Source: Endomychus coccineus (lineage: Eukaryota > Arthropoda > Insecta > Coleoptera > Endomychidae). Taken from it: 64,000 bases of DNA. The stretch is from assembly GCA_958510875.1 (NCBI GenBank), contig OY294070.1, forward strand, positions 46,603,576 through 46,667,575. The letters run 5' to 3'. Made by a program: the position numbers and the translations under genes. Under the pieces are notes generated by a model that saw only the letters and a program-made list of their open reading frames with translations, was not told the origin of the DNA and ran no database searches. Below, piece by piece: positions 33,001 to 43,984 of the stretch (positions are counted from its first letter, which is position 1; the number at the start of each line of letters is the position of its first letter).

Positions 33001-33490
33001 CGTATTCCTTTTCATTTTGTTTTTGTTTATAGTTGTTCCCACGAAAGGCAGGGGAATTAAAACGTCCACCCCTGCAGAGCCCCGCGTGCAGGGGTGAGGC
33101 TATATACTGCGAAGGTCGCCCAGTTTACGCAGGTTTTATCGACTTTGCTGTCGGTTATTTTATAGAGGTTTTCTCTTCGCGAGCCGGCCGGTAAAGGCAA
33201 ACCCCCCGGTTGAGTCGAGCCCCCCGCTTCCAGATTCCTCGGACCACTCCCTTCTGACTCGTCTCTCAGCGGTGCGCGCTGTGGTCCAGATTTACGGTAT
33301 TAGCGAACGGTAGGCGAGCGACCGTCCTCGGCTTAGGCGCCTAGGTTACCAACCCCGTAGTGCGTTTAGGGACACAGTGCCCTGGGTTTGAGTCATTTCT
33401 TAGTTTTCATAGCTCTCAGATTCATTGCATTCATTGCAGTTACTTAAGCCCCTCCACCAACTACAAGGTGTAATGACTTCTAGGAGGAGA
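33001..33490 (-). other. L3 5' leader
   Basis: Matches the L1 leader (8073-8492) and L6 leader (59560-59936) over most of its length: TTTATCGACTTTGCTGTCGG, GAGCCGGCCGGTAAAGGCAA and, near the telomeric end, a TTAAGCCCCTCCACCAACTA segment. No coding. Confidence 0.75.
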
Positions 33491-33582
33491 ACCAACCTAA
33501 CCTAATCATCCTAACCGAATCAATCTAACCTAACCAACATAACTTAACCAACCTAACCTAACCAATCTAACTTAACCTAACC
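33491..33582 (-). repeat. Degenerate telomeric (TTAGG)n array T3
   Basis: 92 bases of CCTAA/CCAA units with variants (CCTAATCATCC, CCGAATCAATC), same orientation as T1. It lies between the L3 leader and the L4 poly(A). Confidence 0.9.
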
Positions 33583-33591
33583 TTTTTTTTT

Positions 33592-33897
33592 AGTAGAGGG
33601 GAAACCCATCATGGGCACTCGGCGCTGGTTTTCAATCACGCCGGGTAGTGCGGGACTCCCACCGCCATAGTGTGCTGGCATCTCTGCCCCTCACAAAACG
33701 TGCAGTGGACCTACCCGCTGGAACCCCTCCTTTTCGCTACGTACGCGCTGGATCTACCATCTCTGGCATAACTTCGGTGCATGCGTTGACTGTTGTCTCG
33801 TATCTGTTTCATATAATTTATACCCCGTAATTTCAGGGTTTTTTTCACGTGTTCGGGTTTGCTTCCTGATGTATACGCTCCTCCTTTTCCTTTCGGT
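33592..33897 (-). other. L4 3' UTR
   Basis: About 300 bases. GGGTAGTGCGGGACTCCCACC near 33640-33660 is the shared 3' block. The region is more GC-rich than that of L1. No coding. Confidence 0.65.
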
Positions 33898-34958
33898 TCA
33901 TGATTTTCTCATAGTATGGAGGTTATTCCATGATTTTTCGTTAGTTACCATTATTTGAATCATATTTTCAGCTTTCAGTCCCTGTCCAATCTGCATTTCC
34001 GTGTCTGACCTGTATATCATCCATCTGTCGCATTTGAACAGTTTGTGCTCAGCGGTGTCTTGCATTCCACAGTAAAAACATATGTCGTCTACAGATTTCT
34101 TGATACGGAAAGTGTAGCTTCTGAAGGATCCGTGACCGCTCAGTGCCTGGGTTAGTAGGTAATCCGTTTTCCTGTGTTTACATTGAACCCATTCTTTGAT
34201 ATTCGGTATCAGCCACTCCGTCCACTGTCCTGTAGTCATGTTGGAATCCCATTTCTCTTGCCATTTAATTAGTAGTGCGTCTCTAGTTTGGTCTCTATTG
34301 CCTTGTGTTGTTTTTAATTCGTGCAACTCTTTCCTCTCTTTGATTTGAAGGTCTATCGGGGCTACTCCTACTATTACTTGTAGTGCCTCACCTGAGGTTG
34401 TCCTATATGCGCTCGCAACTCTCAGTAACATCTTTCTCTGGACTCTATCTAGCATCATTTTATATCTATTTATCCTAAGTACATCGCTCCATACTGATGC
34501 TCCATATAGGAGGATCGACTGTATAACGCTGTTTGGGATAGTCCTCTTAATGCTGCTTGGCCCTTTCAGATTCGGCATCAGTTTTGTTAGGGACGCGACT
34601 CTAGTCTCTGCTTTCCTAGTAACATATGTTACATGTGCCCCGTAGGTTCCTTGGTCGTACAACATGATTCCGAAATATTCAATTGCCTTTTAAGGTCTCA
34701 ATTCTACTTTGATTGGAATGTGACATCCTGTCGTTTTCTGGGTCCTTTCAAAATTACTGCTACCGATTTCCCTGGTGCCAAATTTAGGTTTCGTCGAGTC
34801 AACCATACTTCTATTCTTCTCATTGCTTCGTTTGTTCGCCAGATCAGATCTTCTTTATTATCCGCCATAGTCACCAAACCAAGGTCGTCTGCAAAACCTA
34901 TGAGGACCGTTTCTCCGGTAACTGAAGCTTGAGAATACCATCGTACGCAATATTCCAC
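33898..34958 (-). pseudogene. L4 ORF2 RT second half and zinc ribbon
   Basis: 34704-34958 has LIGFADDLGLVTMADNKEDL (FADD active site) and LAPGKSVAVILKGPRK. 33898-34665 has HVTYVTRKAETRVASLTKLM, RVASAYRTTSGEALQVIVGV and the zinc ribbon DDICFYCGMQDTAEHKLFKC. Stops and a phase change near 34690 separate them. Confidence 0.87.
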
Positions 34959-35833
34959 AGTGTGAGGCCCAGGAGCGAACCTTGTGGTACTCCTGCTGTG
35001 ATGGTATGGTACTCATTTCTCCCCGTTATTATTCTCCTTTCCGAAAGGTAACTACTCATAATATTTATCAGGCAGCCGGGCATGTTTTCCTTGAAACTTC
35101 TTCAATAATGTTCTTCCAGGAAATGCTATTGGAGGCGTTTCTCACGTCTAGTGTAATCAGGGCACACCATCTCCTTCTGGTTTCCTTCACGAGTCGTATC
35201 ACATGTAACACGCATTGAATCGTTGTGCGACCCTTCCTAAACCCATATTGTCTTTCTGACAAGTTTGTGTGTGCCTCCAGATGATCTACTATTCTATCCC
35301 TAATGATGATCTCGTATAGTTTCCCCAGCGAGTCCAGGAGACATACGGGTCTGTTAGCCGGGGAATCTTGCGGGTTTTTCCCGCTCTTTGGGATCAATAC
35401 TAATCTCGCCGTTTTCCACTCCTCCGGAAATATTTGATTTCTTAGATAGTGGTTTATTAATATATCTGCCACCGTTTTCGGTGTCATAGTTGTCAGTATT
35501 TTGATGGCTTCTGGCATTATACCGTCTGGATCTTGGGCTTTACCGGTTTTTATTTTCCTTGCAGCTGCCTTTATTATTTTTTCCGAAATCTCTATCGTGT
35601 TGCCTCCTATCTTTGTTCTTATCCAGCTCTCATGTGTTGGGAAGAGTGTTTCGATTATCTCGCGTTTTTTCTCGTTAGTGATGCCATGGGCAGGTTTTGC
35701 CATTTTCGTGTGTTTCATGACAATTTTATACCCATCTCTCCAGATATCGTTTTGCAGTTTCGTTAGGAGTGATTTCCAGTTTTCCTTCTTTGAATCATTT
35801 ATGCAACCCTTCAGTTGTTTTTTACAGTTTTAA
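34898..35833 (-). pseudogene. L4 ORF2 RT first half
   Basis: 35068-35718 carries KTGKAQDPDGIMPEAIKIL, KTARLVLIPKSGKNPQDSPA, RPVCLLDSLGKLYEIIIRDR, YGFRKGRTTIQCVLHVI and LITLDVRNASNSISW (first Asp; NASNS is the R1-clade form of the AF motif). 34898-35083 continues in another frame with AGVPQGSLLGLTLWNIAYDG. Complete RT motif set but frameshifted near 35075. Confidence 0.87.
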
Positions 35834-36021
35834 TAATCCTCTGTGAGTATATACAGCTCTGGTTTGCCAGTTCTATCAGTTCTTATGCGGTGTCTTGTCA
35901 TAAGTCTTCTTGCCCTCGTGCATTGTTTTCTCTTTTCGTCAATTTCAGTGTTCCACCAGTAGGGGAAGCCCGGCAATTTCCTACTCGTTTTTGTGGGACT
36001 GCACTTATCTATTATTGCTTT

Positions 36022-36760
36022 TCAGTTTAGTGGTGAGGCTCTGTATTGTTTCTCCGTCTGTGTTAATATTTCGAAAATTCTCAGAAATTTTCGCTTCCAT
36101 CGACTTACCGTCAATAACTGGTTTGATTCATTCTGCGTGAATTTGTCGTATCTATGCGTCCTGATTTCGAAGTAAATATGTTCGTGGTCACTCAAACTTT
36201 CTGCATCTGCAATTCTCCAGTTACATATTTTCTTGGAACTTTCTTTAGTGGAGCATGTTATATCTATGCAAGACGTTGACGTTCCTCTCCTGAATGTGGG
36301 GGTAGTTCCAGTGTTATGTACGATCAGGTCCAGCTCCGCCATAGCCTCTGTGAGAACCATACCCCTGTAGTCAGTCCTAGGATCTCTCCATTCTGGAGAT
36401 TTTGCGTTTAGATCACCGATGATTATGTTTTCCCCAGGTTTCGTTTTTATTTCCTGTGTTACAGTATTGATATACTCTGAAAATTGTTCCCTAGTTATAT
36501 TCGGTGAGCTATAGCATCCGATCATAAAAAACCTTTCATGTGTATGTTTACGAAGCCTAAACCGCGTGTTATGCTTTTCACCGCAATGTGTTTATTGGAG
36601 AAAAGGATCGCCAAGTCCGCCTTTACATCTTTCATCCACTCTGTACTATTTACTAATTTTTTATTTGGTTCCGAAACTACTATGATGTCCACTTTTCCTA
36701 TCATGTCGTGTGCGGCTCTCGTCCCACCTGCATTTGTTCATAGGATTTTCATGATGCAGT
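36022..36760 (-). pseudogene. L4 ORF2 endonuclease
   Basis: 36522-36704 has VDIIVVSEPNKKLVNSTEW. 36022-36525 has MIGCYSSPNITREQF, NIIIGDLNAKSPEWRDPRTD, TPTFRRGTSTSCIDITC and ESLSDHEHIYFEI. The Ser-Asp-His is intact, unlike L0, L1, L2 and L6. One break at 36522-36525. Confidence 0.87.
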
Positions 36761-37866
36761 TCTTTTGTTCTTCCCTTCGATTTCAGCAATAGCTTGCCGG
36801 AAAACTGGGCATCTTGTTGTATCCGTCCTGTGACCTTTATTGCACTTCTTGCAGTGTTCCGCATTCCTGCAATCCTGTGCTTTGTGCCCCACATTGCCGC
36901 ATTTCAGGCATTCTTCAGATCTGTCTACACTGGTACACTGCCATGTTTTGTGACCAAAATCCAGGCATTTATAACACCTGGTAACTTGCACCCTCTCTCG
37001 TAATCTACATTGAACCTATCCAATTCTGATGCCACCTTCGTTTACGAGGTTTCTCTTCAGCTTCCTTGGTACTATCACTGTAGCACTCTGGTTTCCGTCC
37101 CGGGTAGGTCGCAGACTTTTCACCGAGGCTTCCTCTATTTTCGCCCCAGTTGCCTTACTGACCGCCTGTCCGATTTCTTCCGCGGATGTATCCGCGTCAA
37201 TGTCGGTTATGGTCAATGTTGCCTCTGTATTCCATCTTTGGAATTCTGTTCCCTGCATTTTATCTCGTAGTTCGTTCTCCAGAACTCCCGCCATCTTATT
37301 TCCCTGAATGTTCATATGCATGTCACCAGTATGTGTTTTCTTCATCCTTTGGACCTTTACTCCCAATTTACTTATATCGACGTTTGTTTTGACGCGTATT
37401 AGGAGTTCAGCGTACGTGTCTTCTCCTCTCCTTATCACCAGAGTCTCCATATTAGTTTTCCTCTTTTTTTTGTCTCTCTGTCCATAGCCACTCCTTGGAT
37501 AGAGCATCTTCACATCTACCTCAGTTTTCCTATAAATGTATTCTAGTTTCTCCCTGTTTTGTTCGGACGTCTGTTCTCTGAGATCCTCAATCAAACTTAG
37601 AGCATTTTCTCCTTTCCTCTCCTCATCCAACCAGTTTAGTGGCGCAAGGTATTTTGTTTCACCGTCTCTTCCTTTCTTTGTCTGGTTTTGATTTTTTTCG
37701 CCAGTGTCAAAAATTCTACTCTTCCTGCCTCTATCCCCTCTTCGAGTAACTCTTCGGGGTAGTTGTCTATTATAATTTTTGTTGCTCCCTTTTCCCCCGT
37801 ATCGTCAGGGTTTGTTATTAGGATGATATCCCTATCACCCTCCAGGTTCTTTGGGCTACCTGAGAT
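36749..37866 (-). pseudogene. L4 ORF1, one in-frame stop
   Basis: 37016-37630 has RRGEDTYAELLIRVKTNVDI, RMKKTHTGDMHMNIQGNK, DADTSAEEIGQAVSKATG and SLRPTRDGNQSATVIV. A TAG follows, and 36749-36991 gives knuckles CYKCLDFGHKTWQC, CLKCGNVGHKAQDC and CKKCNKGHRTDTTRC. Sequence to 37866 adds upstream ORF1 coding remnants (EGEKGATKIII-like). N-terminus and leader missing. Confidence 0.82.
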
Positions 37867-37883
37867 CCTAACCTAACCTTACC
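37867..37883 (-). repeat. Short telomeric tract T4
   Basis: CCTAACCTAACCTTACC between truncated L4 and the poly(A) of L5. Only three or four units remain. Confidence 0.75.
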
Positions 37884-37990
37884 TTTTTTTTTTGGTGGGT
37901 GGAAGTCCTCAAGGACACTTGTCGCTCAATATCTATCACGAGAAATAGTGCCGGACTCTTACCAGCCAAAACCACTCTTAACCTTAATTA
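37884..37990 (-). mobile_element. TRAS-like LINE stub L5 (3' end only)
   Basis: T10 at 37884-37893, then the shared 3' UTR block GAAATAGTGCCGGACTCTTA near 37945-37965 and AAAACCACTC. No coding sequence follows, so this is a strongly 5'-truncated insertion of ~100 bp. The right boundary is approximate. Confidence 0.7.
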
Positions 37991-38496
37991 TATTTGGGAG
38001 TATGTTACGTGGTGAATGTGACCCAACTTAAGAAACGACTATAATCTATGACACAGTTAATCATAATTTGTGTATCTATTGTTTCAGTGACGTCAGTGGT
38101 TAAGTGTGGGGCAAAGTTCATTTGTGGTATCGCGTTTCTTTAATTTATTGTAGCATCAAGTTTTAAATTGTTCCATGTCGGTGGTTATATATTAAGAGGT
38201 AGGGATACGTCTGACAACGGATTCCATTTTTGTTTCGTGCTCCAAGCCGTGCAGTTGCAAAATTTGTTTAAAAATCATTTGAGTGATTTATTGGTAAAAT
38301 ACCAGATCTAACAATTTGGCAATTTAGTAAAGATTTAGTTGTAAAATCTTTTAACCGTGGAAACGGGTTATCGTGTACGATGTACTTGGAGTAATTCTTT
38401 TTTCGCTGTTTCAAGATCGTTGTAGGTAAGTCTTCTTAACATGGCCGACGTGTAAATTATATTTTCTTATGGAAATTGTGGAACAATTAATTCGTA

Positions 38497-38739
38497 TTAC
38501 GATGATTCAGACTTAATGTTATTTGTAGCGACCAAGTTTGGGAACAAATAATCATTAGTATACGACCAGTGTAGCAGAATAAGTAGGACGATTGCCGCTT
38601 TGGTCCATTTCAATAATTGTTGATGTACGCAAGTCAAGAAAGTTAATCCGACCAGCTGAGGATATTTGAGCTTACCACACATTGTCGCATTGAAGTTCGT
38701 CATTTGAGTGTCTAATGGAGTTTGGTTGTTTCGAGACAT
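38497..38739 (-). CDS. Hypothetical 80-aa frame with one hydrophobic segment
   Basis: ATG at 38737-38739. A hydrophobic stretch AAIVLLILLHWSY around residues 48-60 could span a membrane. No family recognised, and no splice or neighbour evidence. It may be chance. Confidence 0.2.
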   Translation of the reverse strand: MSRNNQTPLDTQMTNFNATMCGKLKYPQLVGLTFLTCVHQQLLKWTKAAIVLLILLHWSYTNDYLFPNLVATNNIKSESS

Positions 38740-38808
38740 GTCAGATAAGTAATTTCTTACTTATATTAATAGTGTATCTGATTCATTCTGTATTCTCGTA
38801 TATCAAGT

Positions 38809-39033
38809 TCATTCGTTAGCTAGACTGGTGATGATGATCTTAGCTTGACCTATCCTCAGGGATAAAACAAGTCGACCTGAGCCAGAATATATATTTATTG
38901 GCAGTGAAAGTGTCGTCAGTCGTACTTTCCTGAATTCTTCATTTGCTTGCCTGAAGTGTAAATTGGTTTTCTTGTCGTAAGACGAGTAATTGTTAAATTC
39001 ATTCACGTTCGTATAGAGGGCTGTGATTTCCAA
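38809..39033 (-). CDS. Hypothetical 74-aa frame
   Basis: Polar N-terminus (YTNVNEFNNYSSYDKKTN) and a more hydrophobic end. It lies 70 bases upstream of the preceding frame on the same strand. No domain recognised. Low support. Confidence 0.18.
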   Translation of the reverse strand: MEITALYTNVNEFNNYSSYDKKTNLHFRQANEEFRKVRLTTLSLPINIYSGSGRLVLSLRIGQAKIIITSLANE

Positions 39034-40660
39034 CTATTTTAGCGAGCTAGGGAACAATAGCTTCGCTCTATACGAGTGTAAGGCCCATCCGGCATATCAT
39101 CTGTTTGCATAGGCTTACAGTTTCAGTTTTTGTAAAACTTTCCATTACCTTTGAGTTAATTAAATTTGGAATAACTCAATTTCATTCAAGTGTAAATTTT
39201 TACTGTTCTTTTAAAGTTTTGTCTGTACTGTCACATTAGGTTATGTTCAAATCGTAAACCATCAAATTCCAACTCTGAATCATATTCAGTCTAGTAATCT
39301 GTGTTGCCTAGTTCGATTTGAAATAACTATTGATTTCATTTCATTTGAACTAAACCACTCAACGTTTCTTTGGTCATTTTAGAATATCTATTGTGTAGAC
39401 ATAAAAATGTGGAAGAGGATTGTGGATATTGAACGGCCAACAGCTACCAGAACCGAATTATATCAAAAGCTCACATGAAGACAAGTGTTTAATAACAATG
39501 TGGAGGTAAAATGATCCTCAAGTATATGGACAATTTAAAGTAAAGACATTTAAAAATCTTAATACAATATATACCTACTACAAATTTAAAGTATGTGAGA
39601 AATAATGTAGGACACTACTCTATATTGCAGCATATGAAAATCCCTGACAGTGTGTTAGTGTCCTGAATATGCAGTAAAGAATACCTTGTCAAGTATGTGC
39701 ACTTGGTAGGAATGTAAGAAGAGCGAATAGGAACTAACTCTGTTTTAGATGAAGTTTTGAAGTATTAAACCACAACATGATGAGGAAAGCAACGAAGTTA
39801 TCGGATGAGATGGAAGTTTAGAGACAAAAGTAAAAGAAGTTTATTTTAAGCAGTATATTGACAACATTGCCATGGGGAATTTTGAGCTGTACGATTAGTA
39901 AATTGCACAGAAGGTTCATCTTTGAATATAATTCAAAATATGTACTTATTTTAGAATGTAGTTATTTATTTGTAATACATGTTATAATTAATGAATCATT
40001 GATAAATAAACCAGACTAAAATTACCGAAACAGAATATGTAAAACAGAAATACATTAAAATCATTCAAAACATCTTTCTGCACTTTAGAGCTACAAAATC
40101 TTTTTACCAAATCAACAATAATTGTTTGTCACATGATATCTGACTGGATACAAAGTAGAGGTAACGAATGGAGAATATTTGCTCACAGGTAGGTTGAAAG
40201 TACTTGACTTTTGAATGCCCCTGTCGTTGAGACTTGTAAGTTATTTCTTTGTTAGCTTGTACTCACTGTAAATAAAACAATAGTATCTGAAGCTTTTTAT
40301 TTGTCTTTTTAAAGTGAAATAAGTCATTTTCAAATGCTTTTATCAATTTATTGTTTCAATTATTCATTTAAAATAAAATAGATGTCAAAAGTGAACGGTT
40401 TAGTTGGTTTGGTGTGGTATAATAGTTATTTTTGTTATAAGTGCGTGAAATGAGTGTTTTTTAATGGCATACGAGAATGTATCATTAAAACAAGAATTTC
40501 ACAAACTAAATAATTTTTTATCTACCACTGACTTTGAATTAATCTGCTGAAATTGTGTGTTATAAATGAATAATCGCTATACTATTTCCATTTCACAGCA
40601 TTTAGTTAACTTGCTATGTCGTTGGTAGAAATGGTTTGTTGCAGTGATAAGTCTTTCATA

Positions 40661-40800
40661 GTGAAAAAATACTTTTTCCTACAAGCGTGCGTGATTCACC
40701 CTCTACCCGCACGCAATTCAGTTTGGAAAGTGTCATTTTCCCGCACTAGTGTGGGAAAAGTTTTCCCATACTAGTGCGGGAAAAACATTTATATGATATC
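40661..40800. repeat. Foldback palindrome, left copy
   Basis: TTTTCCCGCACTAGTGTGGG at 40736 pairs with its near-complement ending at 40784 (one mismatch). Flanks read GAAAAAATACTTTTTCCTAC, close to those of 45600-45735. Non-coding. Confidence 0.7.
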
Positions 40801-41194
40801 CTCGTAAAATATAAGTGGTGGGTGACAAAATATGAAAGTTCAAGCTTTTTTGTTGCAATACTAAGTGAGTTTGTTCAAAATCATCCATCATTTTGCACTA
40901 TTTATTGAAAAAATGAACAAATATTGATAAATAAAAATGTATTGTTATGAAAATCACCCTATATATAGGCTTTGATTGATCTGATAACGAGTAGGTAGAT
41001 AGATAGATAGATAGATTTATTTGATCATGTTATGCAATGGATTACATTTATGACAAGTCATAGGAGTTAATGGGTACAGAGTACTACATAGTAAATAATT
41101 GTAAAAATTTAAAACTTACATCAATAGTCAACACAAATGGGTTTCGAATGAATATCTAAAACACTTATTTGTTAAAATAAATTTAAATTTAAAA

Positions 41195-43952
41195 TCATTT
41201 TGTTAATGTACAATTCATAAAATCTTGGATAGAGTAAAAACAATTCTCAAGAAGATATTTTTTCACCCTCCTTCTGAACACATTTATGCTTGAAAGCGTC
41301 AGATCAAAAGGTAGGTGGTTATATAATTTGAAATCCAGCGAGTTACGCCTCGACATTTCGAGCCTAACCTTTGGTTGACGGAGTTTTCCTGCATTTCTAG
41401 TGGGGTAATCATGGAGGTCTGAGTGAGTGGAGTATGAATTTTTATTCTTGTGAATGTGGAGTAAAGTGTGAAATATATAGATGCAGGGCAAAGGCATTAT
41501 CTTCAATTTATTGAAGAGTGGTTGGCAGTGTCCATTCAAAGGAACACCAGCTATAATTCTGACAGCTTTTTTTTTGCATACGGAATGCTCTTAGGGCATT
41601 AGTAGACTTTCCCCAAAGCAGTATCCCATATATTAAGTGAGTGTGAAATAATGCGTGGTACGTGGTTAGTAGTGTTTGGGGGCTTAAAACTTTCTTCATC
41701 TGACGGAGTAGAAATAATTGAGTGGATAGTTTTTTGCAGAGTTGATCGATGTGATTTTCCCATTTGAGTGAATCGTTAATGGTTATACCAAGCAGTTTAA
41801 CGTGTTCATTACTAGTAAGTCTGTTATTTGAAGAGATTAGGAGATTCTGGGTTTTATCCCTATTCAATTTTAATTTGTTACAAGCAAACCAGTTTTCTGC
41901 TTTTTCTTCGATTTCTTCAGTCTTTTCTAGTAGTTTATCAATATCAGAATTAGATTCTAACATTGTGGTATCATCTGCGAAACAGATAATTGTGCTGGGT
42001 AGTAACTGATAAAAAATGTCATTTATATAAACAATGAAAAGTGTCGGTCCCAGAATAGAGCCTTAGGGTATACCATGGAACATATTTTTTTCATTTGACA
42101 AAACACCATCCACACTGACGGCTTGTTTTCTTGAGTGTAGATAAGATTGAAAAAAGTTTGAAGCTGTTCCTCGGATTCCGTAATATGAAAGTTTTTCTAT
42201 TAGGATATTGCGGTTGATGCAATCAAATGCTTTGCTTAGATCCCACAAAGTCAAGGAAGTGTGTTTACCATTTTCTACATTATCGATTACATTGTGTATT
42301 ACTTCGACTACTGCATCTGATGTTGATCTTTTTTTTATGAAGCCATATTGATGTTCATGTAGTAAATTGTATTTATTGATAAAAGTCATTAGCCGCTCTT
42401 TAACTATTATCTCTATTATCTTCCCCAAAATAGGTATAATAGAAATTGGCCTGTAGTTGTCAGGTGAATCCGGATCCCCTTTCTTGAAGATAGGTATCAC
42501 TTTGCTCACCTTGAAAATATCTGGGAAAACCCCTTCAGAGAAACAACGGTTAATAATAATGGTTAATGGTTCAATTATATATTTAACTGTTTCTTCGATA
42601 ATTTGGCTGTTTAGATGATATATATCACGGGAAGAGGATTTTTTTAGTTTTTTGATAGCAAGTGCTACATCTTCATGTGTCACCGGGAGCATGAAAAAGG
42701 ATTCTCTTGGTGTTGGGAGGCTTGGGATGGAATTTAATGTGTTGATATTGCTAGTTGGCAGATCTTTGATGATGTTTTCTGCTATGTTGGAGAAAAATGT
42801 GTTGAATTCATTAGGGCTGATGTTTCCGATAACATTTAACTTACTAGCAGAATTTCGCTCATAATTAACTAACTTCCAGATGTCTTTGGATTTTTTGTTG
42901 GAATTTTCTATGAATTTATTGTATGATTCTCGTTTAGCCAGTGTTATAGCTGTTTCATAACTGAGTTTGTATTTTTTATAGACTTCTCTATCATCAGGAT
43001 TTTTTGAGGAGATACTGACTGTTTGTAATGCTTGTAGGGTGCTTCTCATCTGGCGTAATTCATTATTGAAGAAAACGGTGGGTCTCTTATCCAGTTTTTT
43101 GTTTTTCATTTGCCTCAGAGGGAAGTGTTGACAGACAAGAGAGCTATAAGTATTATTCAAGAACTCTGCTAGTGAGTCCAATGAAATATGATCATCATGA
43201 AACATCTGCCAACCCATTAGTTCAAGAGATTGTTTCATAGCATCCAATCCTCTCTTGTTGTGTATTCTATTAAATTTTTGTTCATGGGTATCTAATGGAT
43301 AATTAGAGATTGTTATGAATTGTGCATTGTGGTCAGAAATACAAGGATCAGAGGTTCCAATATAGCATTCGTTATCATTTAAATTTGTCATTATATTATC
43401 TATGCAACTGGAGGATGTAGGACTTACTCTAGTGGGCATAGTTATTTTGGGTTTAAGACCAAAAGATTCGATTATATTCAACCAGGATTTGGAGATATGA
43501 TCTTTTTTGTTTATGTCAATGTTAAAATCCCCAAGCAAGATAATGTTTTTATATTTTGCTGTCAACATTGTTAGAAGTTCTTCAGTTTTGTCGAAGAACA
43601 GGTCGTGTTCTCTGGATAAAGAAGATCTGTATGACGTTATCAGTGCGGTTTTCGTTTTCGATAATTCAATTCCACAAAATTCTGCATGTTGTTCAATGCA
43701 AAATGCATCCAGAAGGAGTGGTTTACATGATATATTTTTGCGAACATGAATGGAAACGCCACCATGTTGCATGTTTTGTCTACAAAAGCAACTAATTAGT
43801 GTGAAATTGTTCATATTAACGGTTTTCAAACAGTTCATGTTGAGCCAATGTTCAGTCAAACATATGACATCACATAGTTCATCTTCGAGATAACACTGTA
43901 ACTGTTCGATTTTATTTGTTAGGCACTGTATATTGAGATGATAAATCTTCAC
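41195..43952 (-). pseudogene. CR1/L2-like ORF2 (endonuclease-RT), one stop and one frameshift
   Basis: Endonuclease: MKIYHLNIQCLTNKIEQLQC, VICLTEHWL, IILLGDFNIDINKKD, SSSCIDNIMTN and DPCISDHNAQF (Asp-His intact). RT: KLKKSSSRDIYHLNSQIIEE, KVIPIFKKGDPDSPDNYRPI, HQYGFIKKRSTSDAVVEVI, LWDLSKAFDCINRNIL. At the PQGS box the Gln codon is TAA (42063-42065). The same frame continues GSILGPTLFIVYIND and ICFADDTTMLES to 41570. There an A9 run (41569-41577) shifts phase, and the C-terminus continues at 41195-41539 (HDYPTRNAGKL, DFKLYNHLP). Confidence 0.9.
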
Positions 43953-43984
43953 TGAATTTTTCTGAAGATTTGCTTTAGTAGTTC

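Larger units (their letters stand above)
32050..33490 (-). mobile_element. TRAS-like LINE L3, 5' part only
   Basis: The 5' leader at 33061-33490 abuts telomeric array T3. ORF1 remnants (32195-32993) follow, with the very start of ORF2 near 32080-32150 (GRARAHDHKW-type remnant of GRARAAHD). The rest of ORF2 is missing where LINE H ends, at about 32050 (approximate). The leader is the L1/L6 type. Confidence 0.75.
33583..37866 (-). mobile_element. TRAS-like LINE L4, 5'-truncated in ORF1
   Basis: Poly(A) complement at 33583-33591 against CCTAACC, 3' UTR, near-complete ORF2 and most of ORF1, ending at ~37866 against a short CCTAA tract instead of a leader. ORF1 and ORF2 differ clearly from L1/L2 (endonuclease keeps Ser-Asp-His, active site is FADD), so it is another subfamily. 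Several breaks. Confidence 0.88.
37991..40660. other. Gene-poor AT-rich spacer
   Basis: 2.7 kb with no recognisable element. Two small minus-strand frames with ATG are listed separately. The rest (for example 39050-40660) has only stop-rich frames. It may be unannotated non-coding or decayed sequence. Confidence 0.5.

Noticed and set aside
8615..33490. L2 and L3 as two halves of one LINE split by LINE H
   Set aside because: Both contain the start of ORF2, and their sequences there differ, so they are more likely separate insertions. Complex rearrangement is not excluded.
33648..33830. 60-codon plus-strand frame
   Set aside because: It lies antisense in the L4 3' UTR and has no supporting feature.
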